Position numbers and translations under genes: made by a program. A stretch of 64,000 bases of DNA from Sodiomyces alkalinus F11 (lineage: Eukaryota; Ascomycota; Sordariomycetes; Glomerellales; Plectosphaerellaceae), in NCBI RefSeq assembly GCF_003711515.1, contig NW_021167079.1, positions 6,132,385-6,196,384 of the forward strand. Reading direction: 5' to 3'. Of this stretch, positions 55,830 to 64,000 are shown piece after piece. Within the stretch, counting starts at the first letter, position 1; every line of letters begins with the position of its first letter. Below the pieces are notes generated by a model. The model did not search any database and was not told where the DNA came from. It saw nothing but the letters and a program-made list of their open reading frames with translations.

Positions 55830-57485
55830 ATTACTACCCTCGTTTTCTATATCCAAAAAGGCTAGATTAGTCTTATTAGTTTCTATTATAGCATATTCTA
55901 TATTTAAGCCCTCCTTTTCGAGTAGGTCCTTTATAGCCGCGATATTATTATAAGGCGCGGGTAGTAATAAAAGCTAGGGGTTAGTCTTCGCGGCTATATA
56001 CGTATTTAGATTATTATGTATATAACTATATAGAGGAAGTGTAGGATACTCTTTACCGTTTATAGTTAGTATCTTTTAGAGGCTGCCCGCGGTAGACTTA
56101 AGCCTTAAGTATACTGCTATAATATCCGTAGGCAGATATATATTAAGCTATTAAAGATTTTCTGTAAAAGCGTTTTCTAGTATACGAAGCCGTATAGGAT
56201 CCGGCTATACCCGGAAGTTCTATTTAGCCTAGTAGTAAAGCACCTAAGGCTTACTAGTAATAATATACGGCCGAGAACGCTATACGCGGATACGGTGGCT
56301 ATTATAGACCCGTATAAATCGTGTAAAGTCGGTACGTATAAGTAGTATATACACGTAAAGTAGCGTAATACGGTCAGTAATTAAACGGTTATTAAAAAGA
56401 CCGTTTTCGGAGAGGTAAATAAAATACTCCTAAATATATATTAGTAAAGGAATTATAAAGGATAAGCTTAACGTACTTACCCTTTAATATACCGAATAGG
56501 ATTAGTAGAGTCTATTCTACTATACCTCGATGCGTTAATTACAGATACTCTTCCTAAATATCTAGTAGTCTTTAAACTTAATCGGAATATCCTCGCCGGC
56601 TATATTCTTTTTTATACGCGACTATACAGATATATACTAGTATATGCCGGCTAAAAAAGTATTATCTCTTTACCCCGATCTAACCGAATAAACCGCGGGA
56701 GAAATCTAGTCTAACGTATAACTTAGATATACTACATAAGGATATTCCTCGTAGTATACGCCGATACTCTAATATAGAACTAAGTTATAAATCGGGCGTA
56801 GGCGTTAATACCGGCGTAGATCTCGAAGTCGAAGGGAAATAGCTTATCGTACGTATTAATAGACTAAATACAATTCGGCCCTGGTATTATCTAGCCCTTT
56901 CTACGGTATCGTATTTCCTTTATACGTGCCGTGACCTCTTCCGGGAATAGTTCTAAGAAGGTACGGTAAAGAGTATCGCGGCTAATAATAAAGCCCTTCT
57001 ACCGTATAAATATATAGAGCTATATAGCACTAAGCCCCCGTGTAAAGGATACGTTAGGATTATTCCCCTCGAAGAACTCTTTAGCTTTTACTTTTACCTC
57101 CTCGATCCGTAGCGTATCCTACCGTCGCTATAACTTATTACTTCTTCGAATACCTTTAAGTCCGAATTTCGATATCTAAAAGCCCTCGGTCTATAGCTAT
57201 TATAGTAGTTCGGTATCGTTAAGGTTATCGGAAAAAAGCTTATATACGCGTCGAATAAGATCCGTTAATATTACGGTGCGTGTTTAGCGCGAGAGGCCCT
57301 AGGCCTTATACTAACGCTATAGCGAGGTACAGCTAACTACTATACTCGTTTACTATCGTATATAGTCGTAAATAGACTTATTAGTGTATCCCTCTTCGTA
57401 CTGGCGGTAGATCTCCTCGCGAAGAGGTTTAAGGTCGTGTCGTTTACCTCGTATATCGGTGGTATTATATATAGGCCGGTATAGA
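55830..57485 (-). pseudogene. rve-type DDE integrase/transposase, RIP-inactivated
   Basis: Minus-strand relic. The N-terminal region has helix-turn-helix-like segments (LREEIYRQYEEGYTNKSIYDYI and LQTEGFQISKFGLKGIRR, with stops here read as their likely Gln). The catalytic core shows IYAGINAYARFI at 56786-56818, where family members have Asp and this copy has Asn (codon 56804-56806). RFIRLDRGKEIIL at 56660-56692 keeps the second Asp. RIE followed by a Trp-type position (about 56521-56535) keeps the Glu. The C-terminal part ITDRITLLYVYILLIRTDF and YNSHRIRV is typical of the fungal 'integrase core domain' proteins I know from genome annotations. A frame change near 56600 suggests an intron or indel. 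Confidence 0.75.
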
Positions 57486-57549
57486 GTAGTAAGAGTTTAT
57501 ATAATAGCTATCGTCGGTAAGAAAACTTTTTAGAGACTTTATTCTATTA

Positions 57550-58741
57550 TATAAGCAGGGAAATATAATAAGTATAATAATATTTTATTTAAAATAAACT
57601 AATATTACTTATATATCTTAAATATAATCTAATTATAGTATATATCTATATATATAGTTAAAATATAAAAGTAATAGAGAAAAGATAATATAAGTATATT
57701 TCTTTTATATATATTAATCTATTTTCTTTATTATTTTACTTATATAAAGTAATATATAAAGGGTATAATATAGCTATATATATAAAATAATATACTATAC
57801 TTACTATTATAAAGTATTATAATATATATATATATATATATATATTAGTTTATAATATTGTAGAACTAAGTTTATACATAAAATACTAAATATAAAGATA
57901 TAAGTATAGTATATTTATAGCCTATAGTTAGTACTTAGTAGTAATAATAGTAATATATATAGTATAAAATAGGATATAGTATAAAACTTAGGGTAGATTT
58001 AGTGATACTTAAAAGTTATGAATATAAGTATTAAATCTAGTATATAAATAGCCTTAGAAGTTATAAAGGGAGTTATATAAGGACTTTACTTTATAGGTTC
58101 TAGAATAAATAGCTTTTATAGGGGGCTTTAGGCTATAAATATATTTAAGCCCTATTAGTCTAAGGTATTATTTAAACTAATTCTCCTATAATATCTATTA
58201 TAACTAGTATTATAAGTAGCCTTATTAGTATAGTATATCTTAGATATCAGGTTAATAAAGTTAGTTAGAATTATAAGATTTATACTAGATATAGTTACTT
58301 AGTTTATTTAGAGAGTCGTTTATTCGAAAAAAGATAATATATAGAAATATAAAAGGCTTAATTATATAGTGTATTATACCTATAATATAAGAAAATAAAG
58401 ATAATAAAAAAATAGTAAGTAATTAAAAAGACTATAAAGAGTAAAATTTAATACGAGTATAAAAGATAACTTTGTACTTATTACTTATATAGGTATCTAT
58501 ACTATATACGTATTTTATAGCCAGCTATTAGATCCTACTATTACTATTTATATACTTCAAAGAATTATATAATAATATATATTATTATATCTATTTATTT
58601 CCTTATTTATCTCCTTAAATCTTTCTATATATCTCTTCTTATACTTATTTATAACTAGTTTTACACTTCTTTAGTTCTTATTATAGAACTTTGTATATAA
58701 ATAATAAATAAAGGATAGATAAGATTTCAGATTTTTAAATT
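57550..58741. other. Extremely AT-rich tract between two relic elements
   Basis: 1.2 kb of almost pure A/T with few G or C, including a TA microsatellite near 57819-57846. It differs from the flanking relics, which keep many CpG. Some frames on the minus strand stay open for 40-60 codons but are not recognised. Confidence 0.8.
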
Positions 58742-58832
58742 TATATTATTATTATTATTATCGATCTTACTCCGCTATCCTAACTAATCTATAGGAGCCT
58801 TTCTAGGCTATACGGTCCTTCTCGGGTGGCTA

Positions 58833-58921
58833 TAGGGGGGAAACCCCGGGTAAAACCCGGGGAAAACCCCTATACACTTCCTTAGGTGGAGTAGTGCCGC
58901 TACGGGGCCGATATGGCCCCG
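58833..58921. repeat. Two strong hairpins near the LINE 3' end
   Basis: Stem 1: TAGGGG...CCCCGGGT (58833-58851) pairs with ACCCGGGG...CCCCTA (58855-58872). Stem 2: CGGGGCC (58903-58909) and GGCCCCG (58915-58921) around GATAT. Confidence 0.85.
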
Positions 58922-60329
58922 GTTCGTCTCTACTATATATCTAGATCACACCTTTAGGCTAATAGCTAACGGGAAGTATAGCAGGCTAATAGTTAGGTAA
59001 GTTAGCCTAAGCTAATCGTTAATAGCAGAGTAAGGACTAAGGGGGTACCGCCGCGCCTCCGCGGTGCGGAGGCTATAGCCCTTTAGCCTCGGCCTCCCTA
59101 TATCCCCGGAGATTATACCTTTTATTCCTTCTACTCGGTTAATAAAAAGAGTAGGGGAGGTAAGCGCCTCCTGCCTCCCCTGGGTAGGTTCCTGCTATAT
59201 CCGGCAGCAGGTAAGGGGAATAAGGCCCTACCCTATTATAGGAATTAGATAGTTAATATCCCCTAAGGCCTTTATACCTTCATCCTCCCTCTTTCTCTTA
59301 TAACGCTAATAAGTTTATTATAGGTTTTCCCCGATCTATTCCTACTAGTAGTCTTATAGGTGTGTTATTACGGCCTATACTAACTAGTATACCCTTTTAG
59401 TTTTCTTATTATATTCCTATTATATTTTAACTATAGGTGCCTTATAGATAGCGTCGCGGTAGCGTAATAGCGTAGGGTTAACTAGGTAGTATAGCAGCGA
59501 TTAAATATAAATAAGTAATCCGAGTAATAACGTAATATAAGTTCCCTTCGTGGCGTAGCGGTGCCTTAGTAGTAGTATGCTAATAGTCGTAGATATTATC
59601 TCCTAATAATAATAATACTAGTAGTGATAATCGCCGCTACGAGCGCGGTATAGTTCGTATTATACTGTATATAGCCCTTAGTGACGTTAGAGTAGTATCG
59701 TAGCGCTAATATAGGGCAGTTATATTCGTTATAGTAAGCGTCTAAGCACTTACCCCGATAATATAGAAGCCTACGCTAATACTATAAGAATAGGCGCGGC
59801 CTATTACTAGTATACTAATCATCGCCGTCCGTATAAGCATATAAGTTGCTTAGGTGCCGCGGTAGTATCGTATAGGCGTCGGGGTGGATATAGCTAATAG
59901 TTTAATAGGTCCCCCCCGCTACTAAAAAGCAGTAATAACGTCTTATAGATATCTACTAGATATACGTGGCGGTAAAGGCCGCTAGTAGCGCGGGTATCGC
60001 TACTATAGGTATTCCCCTTTAATGTCGTAGCGGTTCTACGCTAATAAGTTATAGGCTAAGGAGCGCCTAAGGATAGCGTCCTAGTCTTTTAGCCGGGCCC
60101 TAAACCGGGTATTATTTTCCGGTTATAGTCGCGGCAGCACCGTGTCGGTAGAGGTACCGAAATTATCTCGTTAGATAAGGCGTTTAAAGGGTAAGATAGA
60201 CCTTATCCTAGAATACCTTATAAGTAGCTCTCCTCCGGTCCCATTACGGCTCCCTAGCGGTATTAGCTAACTAGCCTAGTAGGGTCTCGAGTATATTAAG
60301 AGTAGTATTAATACCTTTAAAGGAGGTAA

Positions 60330-63300
60330 TAACGATAAAAGCTAATCGGTATCGTGATAGTACCGCGTTAATACCGCTAGGGCCCCGGCTTATAAGGCCC
60401 CTATCCTAGTATTTAATTAGTTGTCGTGCCACCTTATCCCCGATACGGTCCCCCTTTAGTATCGCGGGTATCTTTATAGGCCTCTATAACTTCAAGGGCG
60501 ACGCGGAAGTCCTTAGGCCTCTTCTATTATAGGAACCACCTTATAACTGCCCCGGCTTCCGTGTTATAGTCTAATACGTCGTATAGATCCCCTTTAGTCG
60601 TGAGTAGTCTCCCCACGGCACCGAAAAGCTCCCTACGCTCTTCCCCGGTTATATCCTAGTATTAAAGCACTATATACTCCGCTATTTCTACCCCCCCGTC
60701 GCCGTAGGGGCACCGCGTTATTAGAAATCCCGGTACCCTTACTTTTAATAAGAAGGCTTATAGGCCTAGCTTTTCTATTCTAATTTAGGTAAATACGGCG
60801 CTTTATAGCTTTAGGAGTCCTCTATATTTCCGGAGGGAGCGTTATATCGGGGGCCAGCTTAGTGCCGCTATAGCGTAGGTATATAGCCTCTATAACTCTA
60901 CCTAGGTTTAACTCTAGTCCCTTATAAGGGCTTTCCTCGGGGCCGCGTTTCCGGCCTGAATCGTTAGGGCGTTAAGTTAGGCTATCCACGCGAGCGCCGC
61001 GTGGGTCCTATAATACCGATTCGGTGCCGCTAAGGCTCTCGCTACGGTATATACTCCGGCTAATATCTTATCTTCGGTTCCTTCCTCTTATATCCGGCGG
61101 ACCTTCTAGGTATTAAGGCTTATAAGGTATAGGTTAAGGGGGGGGATAAAGGTCTCTTTTTTAAGGACCCTAACCGGCGTGGCTTTATAGGCTCCGGATA
61201 CTAATCGGAGGCACCGGTTCTATACCGTTATAAGTGCCGCTATAGGGCCTTACCGGGGGCTAGCCCTTATCTTATAGACAGTCGAAGCGTAGTAGGTAAT
61301 TATTAGTCGTATTGCTATAAGGTATAGTCTTCTTACGTCCGCGAAGCTATACCCCTACGCTACCACGCTAAGCCTTAAAAAGGCGTATATCTAAGTAGTT
61401 AGGCGGCTCTTTACCTCTTTAGTGTTTTATTAGAAGTCAAGCTTCCTATTAAGCTAAACGCCTAAGAACTTTATCGCCTCCGCTACCGGCACCGAAATAG
61501 CACCGAGGGGAAGCGGGGTGGGTAAGGGTTAGCGTGACTTCGTAAAGGGGATATAGATATACTTAGCTAGTTTGAACTATAGTCCGCTTATAGTCTCCTA
61601 TTCTAGGTATATCTTCTATATAGCGGCGAGACGGTGCCGCGTCTATACCTCTATCCTACTAAAGGCGATAATATTTATATTATCGGTAAAACCTACTACT
61701 ATCGTTTTAAGGACCCTTTCTAGCTTTTCGTATAGAGTAGAGATATAGAGGATAAAAAGGATAAAGGAGATCGGGGAGCCTTACGGTATACCCCCGCGGA
61801 GGTACCGCGGGGGGGCTATTTTACTATTAAATAGTAGTTAGGCTATACGGTCCCGGAGGAAGCTACTAATTAGAGTATTAAGCTACTAGGGGTAGTCTTT
61901 TCTTTTAAGTACCTTAATAAGGCGGGAATAGGGGATAGTATCGAAGACGCCTTTAATATCTAGTTAGAGTATTAAAACGGTACCGCCGTAGGCCTAGCTC
62001 GTCCTTACGGCCTCTATAGTTCTCTATACTACCGTCTTTATACTTCGCCCTATCCGGTTATCTATCTATCCCTCCGGGAGGAGCCGGTACTCCTCCGCTA
62101 CGGTTATAATCCGGTCGGTAAGTATCCCCTTAAGGACCTTACCTATTATACTAAGGAGTAATATCGGTCGTTAGCCCTTTACTATCCCGTAATCGGCCGG
62201 CGGCCGACCTTCTTTCGTAAGGACTACTATAATAGCGTAGCGGCACCTTTTCGGGTAGTAGCTCGCTATAAGGCACGCTATGAAAATAGCGCTAAGTCTT
62301 TAGTATAAGGGGGGTCTATATACTTTTAGGAGCCCTACTAAGAGTCTATCGGGGCCTAGTACCGCCTAGGGTTTTATCTTCTTAAGGCGCCCCTATATAT
62401 CCGCTACGGTAACGTCTCAGCGGATATCCTACCCCGGGGGGGACTCCGCGCCTAAGGGCCTAAGGATAATAGGGAGGGGGGGGGAAAAGAACTTCTAGTT
62501 TAGGACCTCGGCCTTTTCTACGTGTATAGTGACCGGGTAAGCGCTATCGTCTCGGTATAGTAGTAGCACCGATAAGGGGTCCGGTAGTATATACCCTTTA
62601 GTTTATGCCTATTTCCATAGCTGCTAAAGAAGGCTATTATCCTTCCTAGTTAAGTAGAGTAGATACCGCTAATATATCCGCTTTACTACCGCCACGGCCT
62701 TATCCCGGCGCCTCTCCACTTCCTGAAACTTATCCTATCAGTTCCGGGACTTCCTGGATATATATCTATAGTAGAGGCGCCTTACTTCCTAGGTAAGGGT
62801 GGTTAGCTCCGCGTTCTACTAAGGGGTAGATAGGCGTCTAGGGGTGCCCCTATAGCAGCGCGGCACGGCCTTATCGGCTATAGTCGTAAGATTTACTATT
62901 AGGTTATCTAATACTAGGTCGATACCTTCTAGTAATATAAGGGGGCCGGTTTATTATAGCCGCGTAGTAACGAGCTAGGGGACCTATAAAGGGTCGAAGT
63001 CTTTTTAGACCTAATAGGGCCTAGCTAAGTTCCGCGGTAGTATTATCGCGGTAGTCGGCAAGTCGTCCGTCTCTATAAGGATTCGGACTATTTATAAATA
63101 GTAGTTAGACCCGATAACGGTCTTATCCAGGCCGCTAAAGTCGTAGCGGAGCCCTTATATGACCTATATAAGGTCGATAATACTAGCACGCCGGCCCGGG
63201 CGGTACTATATAGTTATTCCGGGGGGGGTTAATAGGTTAAGGTTCTACCGGGTTATAAGGGTGAGCAGGGTATCGGCTCGGGGGTAGTACCGCGGTAGCT

Positions 63301-63730
63301 ATAACTATAGGGGGTAGTATAGGTTAAAGTCCCCTATAAGGATGTATCGGCCCTATAGCGGTACTATATCGAATATATCTTATAGGGGTGTATTCTAGGG
63401 GATCTTAGCCGACTAGTAGTTTTCTAAGTAGATCGACTAGATTATAAAGGTATCGTCTCCGGTCCTAAATATAACCGTATAGGTATCGCGGTAGGCCCGC
63501 CACGTCTATATATATAGCGAGTATCTTTTATAGATATATAGGAGGGCGCGGCCTCCTCCTTAGATTAGCCGGTATACCCCTTAGGAGGAGTATACGGGGC
63601 TTTTCGTAAAGCGGTTAAGGCCGGGTTCCTGAATTACTATTATATCGTACTTAGCGCGGCACCGGAGCGGTAGCTCCTGCCACGCCTAACTCCTCCTTAT
63701 ATTCCACGAAAGGATATAGATTTCTATTAA
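60330..63730 (-). pseudogene. LINE ORF2 relic: AP-type endonuclease and reverse transcriptase
   Basis: Reading the minus strand: endonuclease with LSWNIRRS (63696-63712), VIQEPGLN, and GDFNLYYPL (about 63310-63334, normally GDFNxHHPxW). Reverse transcriptase with P(stop)GSPISFILFILY at 61751-61786 and the catalytic box GFTDN at 61679-61693, where family members have two Asp residues (FADD/YADD) and here the second is Asn. Then KFLGV(stop)LNRKLDF at 61441-61473, NRCLRLVSGAYKATP (about 61190-61240), and a degenerate Cys/His motif TRCPYGDGGVEIAEYIVLQY (60665-60716) with Cys and His changed to Tyr. I did not find a clear RNase H motif between RT and the Cys/His motif. Stops are TAG/TAA; the frame is largely collinear. 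Confidence 0.85.
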
Positions 63731-64000
63731 TTAAAGGGGGGGGGAGTTAAGATAATGTACCCGGTATAACCGGGGTCTAGCTCTAGGGTTCCTACTACGG
63801 TGCCTTATCGGCCCTACGGGGGACTATATAGGCGCTTATCGGGCCTAGTATCAGGGAGCCCTCTTATCCCCTAGTCCTCTTCGGGGGCCGACCCCTACCT
63901 TTACGGGGGGGTTAGTTCTAGTCCTAGGCGATAATAATCGGGGGAAAGATCTACGGGTATACCGCTTCGGTTTAGCGGGTAATATCGAAGTCCCTGGCTC

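Larger units (their letters stand above)
54330..57545. mobile_element. RIP-mutated two-ORF element with DDE (rve-type) integrase
   Basis: A region with TpG/CpA almost eliminated that contains two convergent relic ORFs, an unknown one on the plus strand and an integrase-like one on the minus strand. Limits are approximate: terminal inverted repeats were searched for by eye and not found. A 61-bp tandem duplication lies near the left end. Confidence 0.6.
58742..64000 (-). mobile_element. Non-LTR retrotransposon (LINE), RIP-mutated, 5' end beyond window
   Basis: Minus-strand element. Its 3' end is marked by an (ATT)n run at 58744-58761, which is a TAA-repeat tail on the element strand, at a sharp composition boundary. 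ORF2 lies at 60330-63730. Upstream of it, 63731-64000 reads as a Pro/Arg-rich tail of a probable ORF1. About 1.5 kb between ORF2 and the tail is unassigned. Confidence 0.85.

Noticed and set aside
57550..58741. Nuclear mitochondrial DNA insertion
   Set aside because: AT content fits, but no mitochondrial gene, tRNA or intron motif could be read; kept as unassigned.

Overview
The window is a filamentous ascomycete (Pezizomycotina) chromosome segment, most likely from a Sordariomycete. The evidence is short GT-AG introns (mostly 50-130 nt) with CTAAC/CTGAC-like branch sites, fungal-type orthologues throughout, and transposon islands in which CpA/TpG has been converted to TpA, the signature of repeat-induced point mutation (RIP). 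The species cannot be named from this sequence.

Gene-rich part (1-36 kb). Left to right: a HECT ubiquitin ligase (HUL4-like, 5' end at or beyond the window edge); the divergent pair MRP49 (mitochondrial large-subunit protein) and GEP3 (circularly permuted GTPase of mitoribosome assembly, carrying a 45-N gap); a polyglutamine helix-turn-helix protein; the PP1 inhibitor YPI1; the urease nickel chaperone UreG; the divergent pair TSR1 and UTP7 (both in 40S/SSU processing); the divergent pair PTH2 (peptidyl-tRNA hydrolase) and NRK1 (nicotinamide riboside kinase); the tri-snRNP protein SNU66/SART-1; a small unknown; a TAG1-like vacuolar membrane protein; ornithine carbamoyltransferase; acetolactate synthase regulatory subunit ILV6; a nine-exon KH-domain RNA-binding protein; and TRAPPC13. 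Exon structures were worked out by hand and checked for frame closure. Two introns (in TSR1 and SNU66) are multiples of three without a stop, so naive ORF calling reads through them.

Transposon islands. From about 36 to 47 kb the sequence degrades into RIP-mutated DNA. It contains a minus-strand Helitron Rep-helicase relic (about 41.7-46.2 kb) and a facing plus-strand relic ORF. Two intact genes follow at 48.3-54.2 kb: a DENN-domain Rab regulator and SEC17/alpha-SNAP. A second island runs to the window end. It holds a relic with two convergent ORFs (an rve-type DDE integrase plus an unknown partner, 54.7-57.5 kb), an extremely AT-rich tract (57.55-58.74 kb), and a minus-strand non-LTR retrotransposon (58.74 kb to beyond the edge) with endonuclease and reverse transcriptase relics and a TAA-repeat 3' tail.

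What stands out. (i) Two divergent gene pairs have functionally matched products, and tandem GATAAG motifs lie in their promoters. (ii) Consensus Gcn4/CPC1 sites sit upstream of the two amino-acid biosynthesis genes. (iii) RIP has substituted specific catalytic residues (HUH histidines to tyrosine, first Asp of DDE to Asn, RT Asp to Asn) while the reading frames remain largely traceable. (iv) The convergent two-gene integrase element has a partner protein that I do not recognise.
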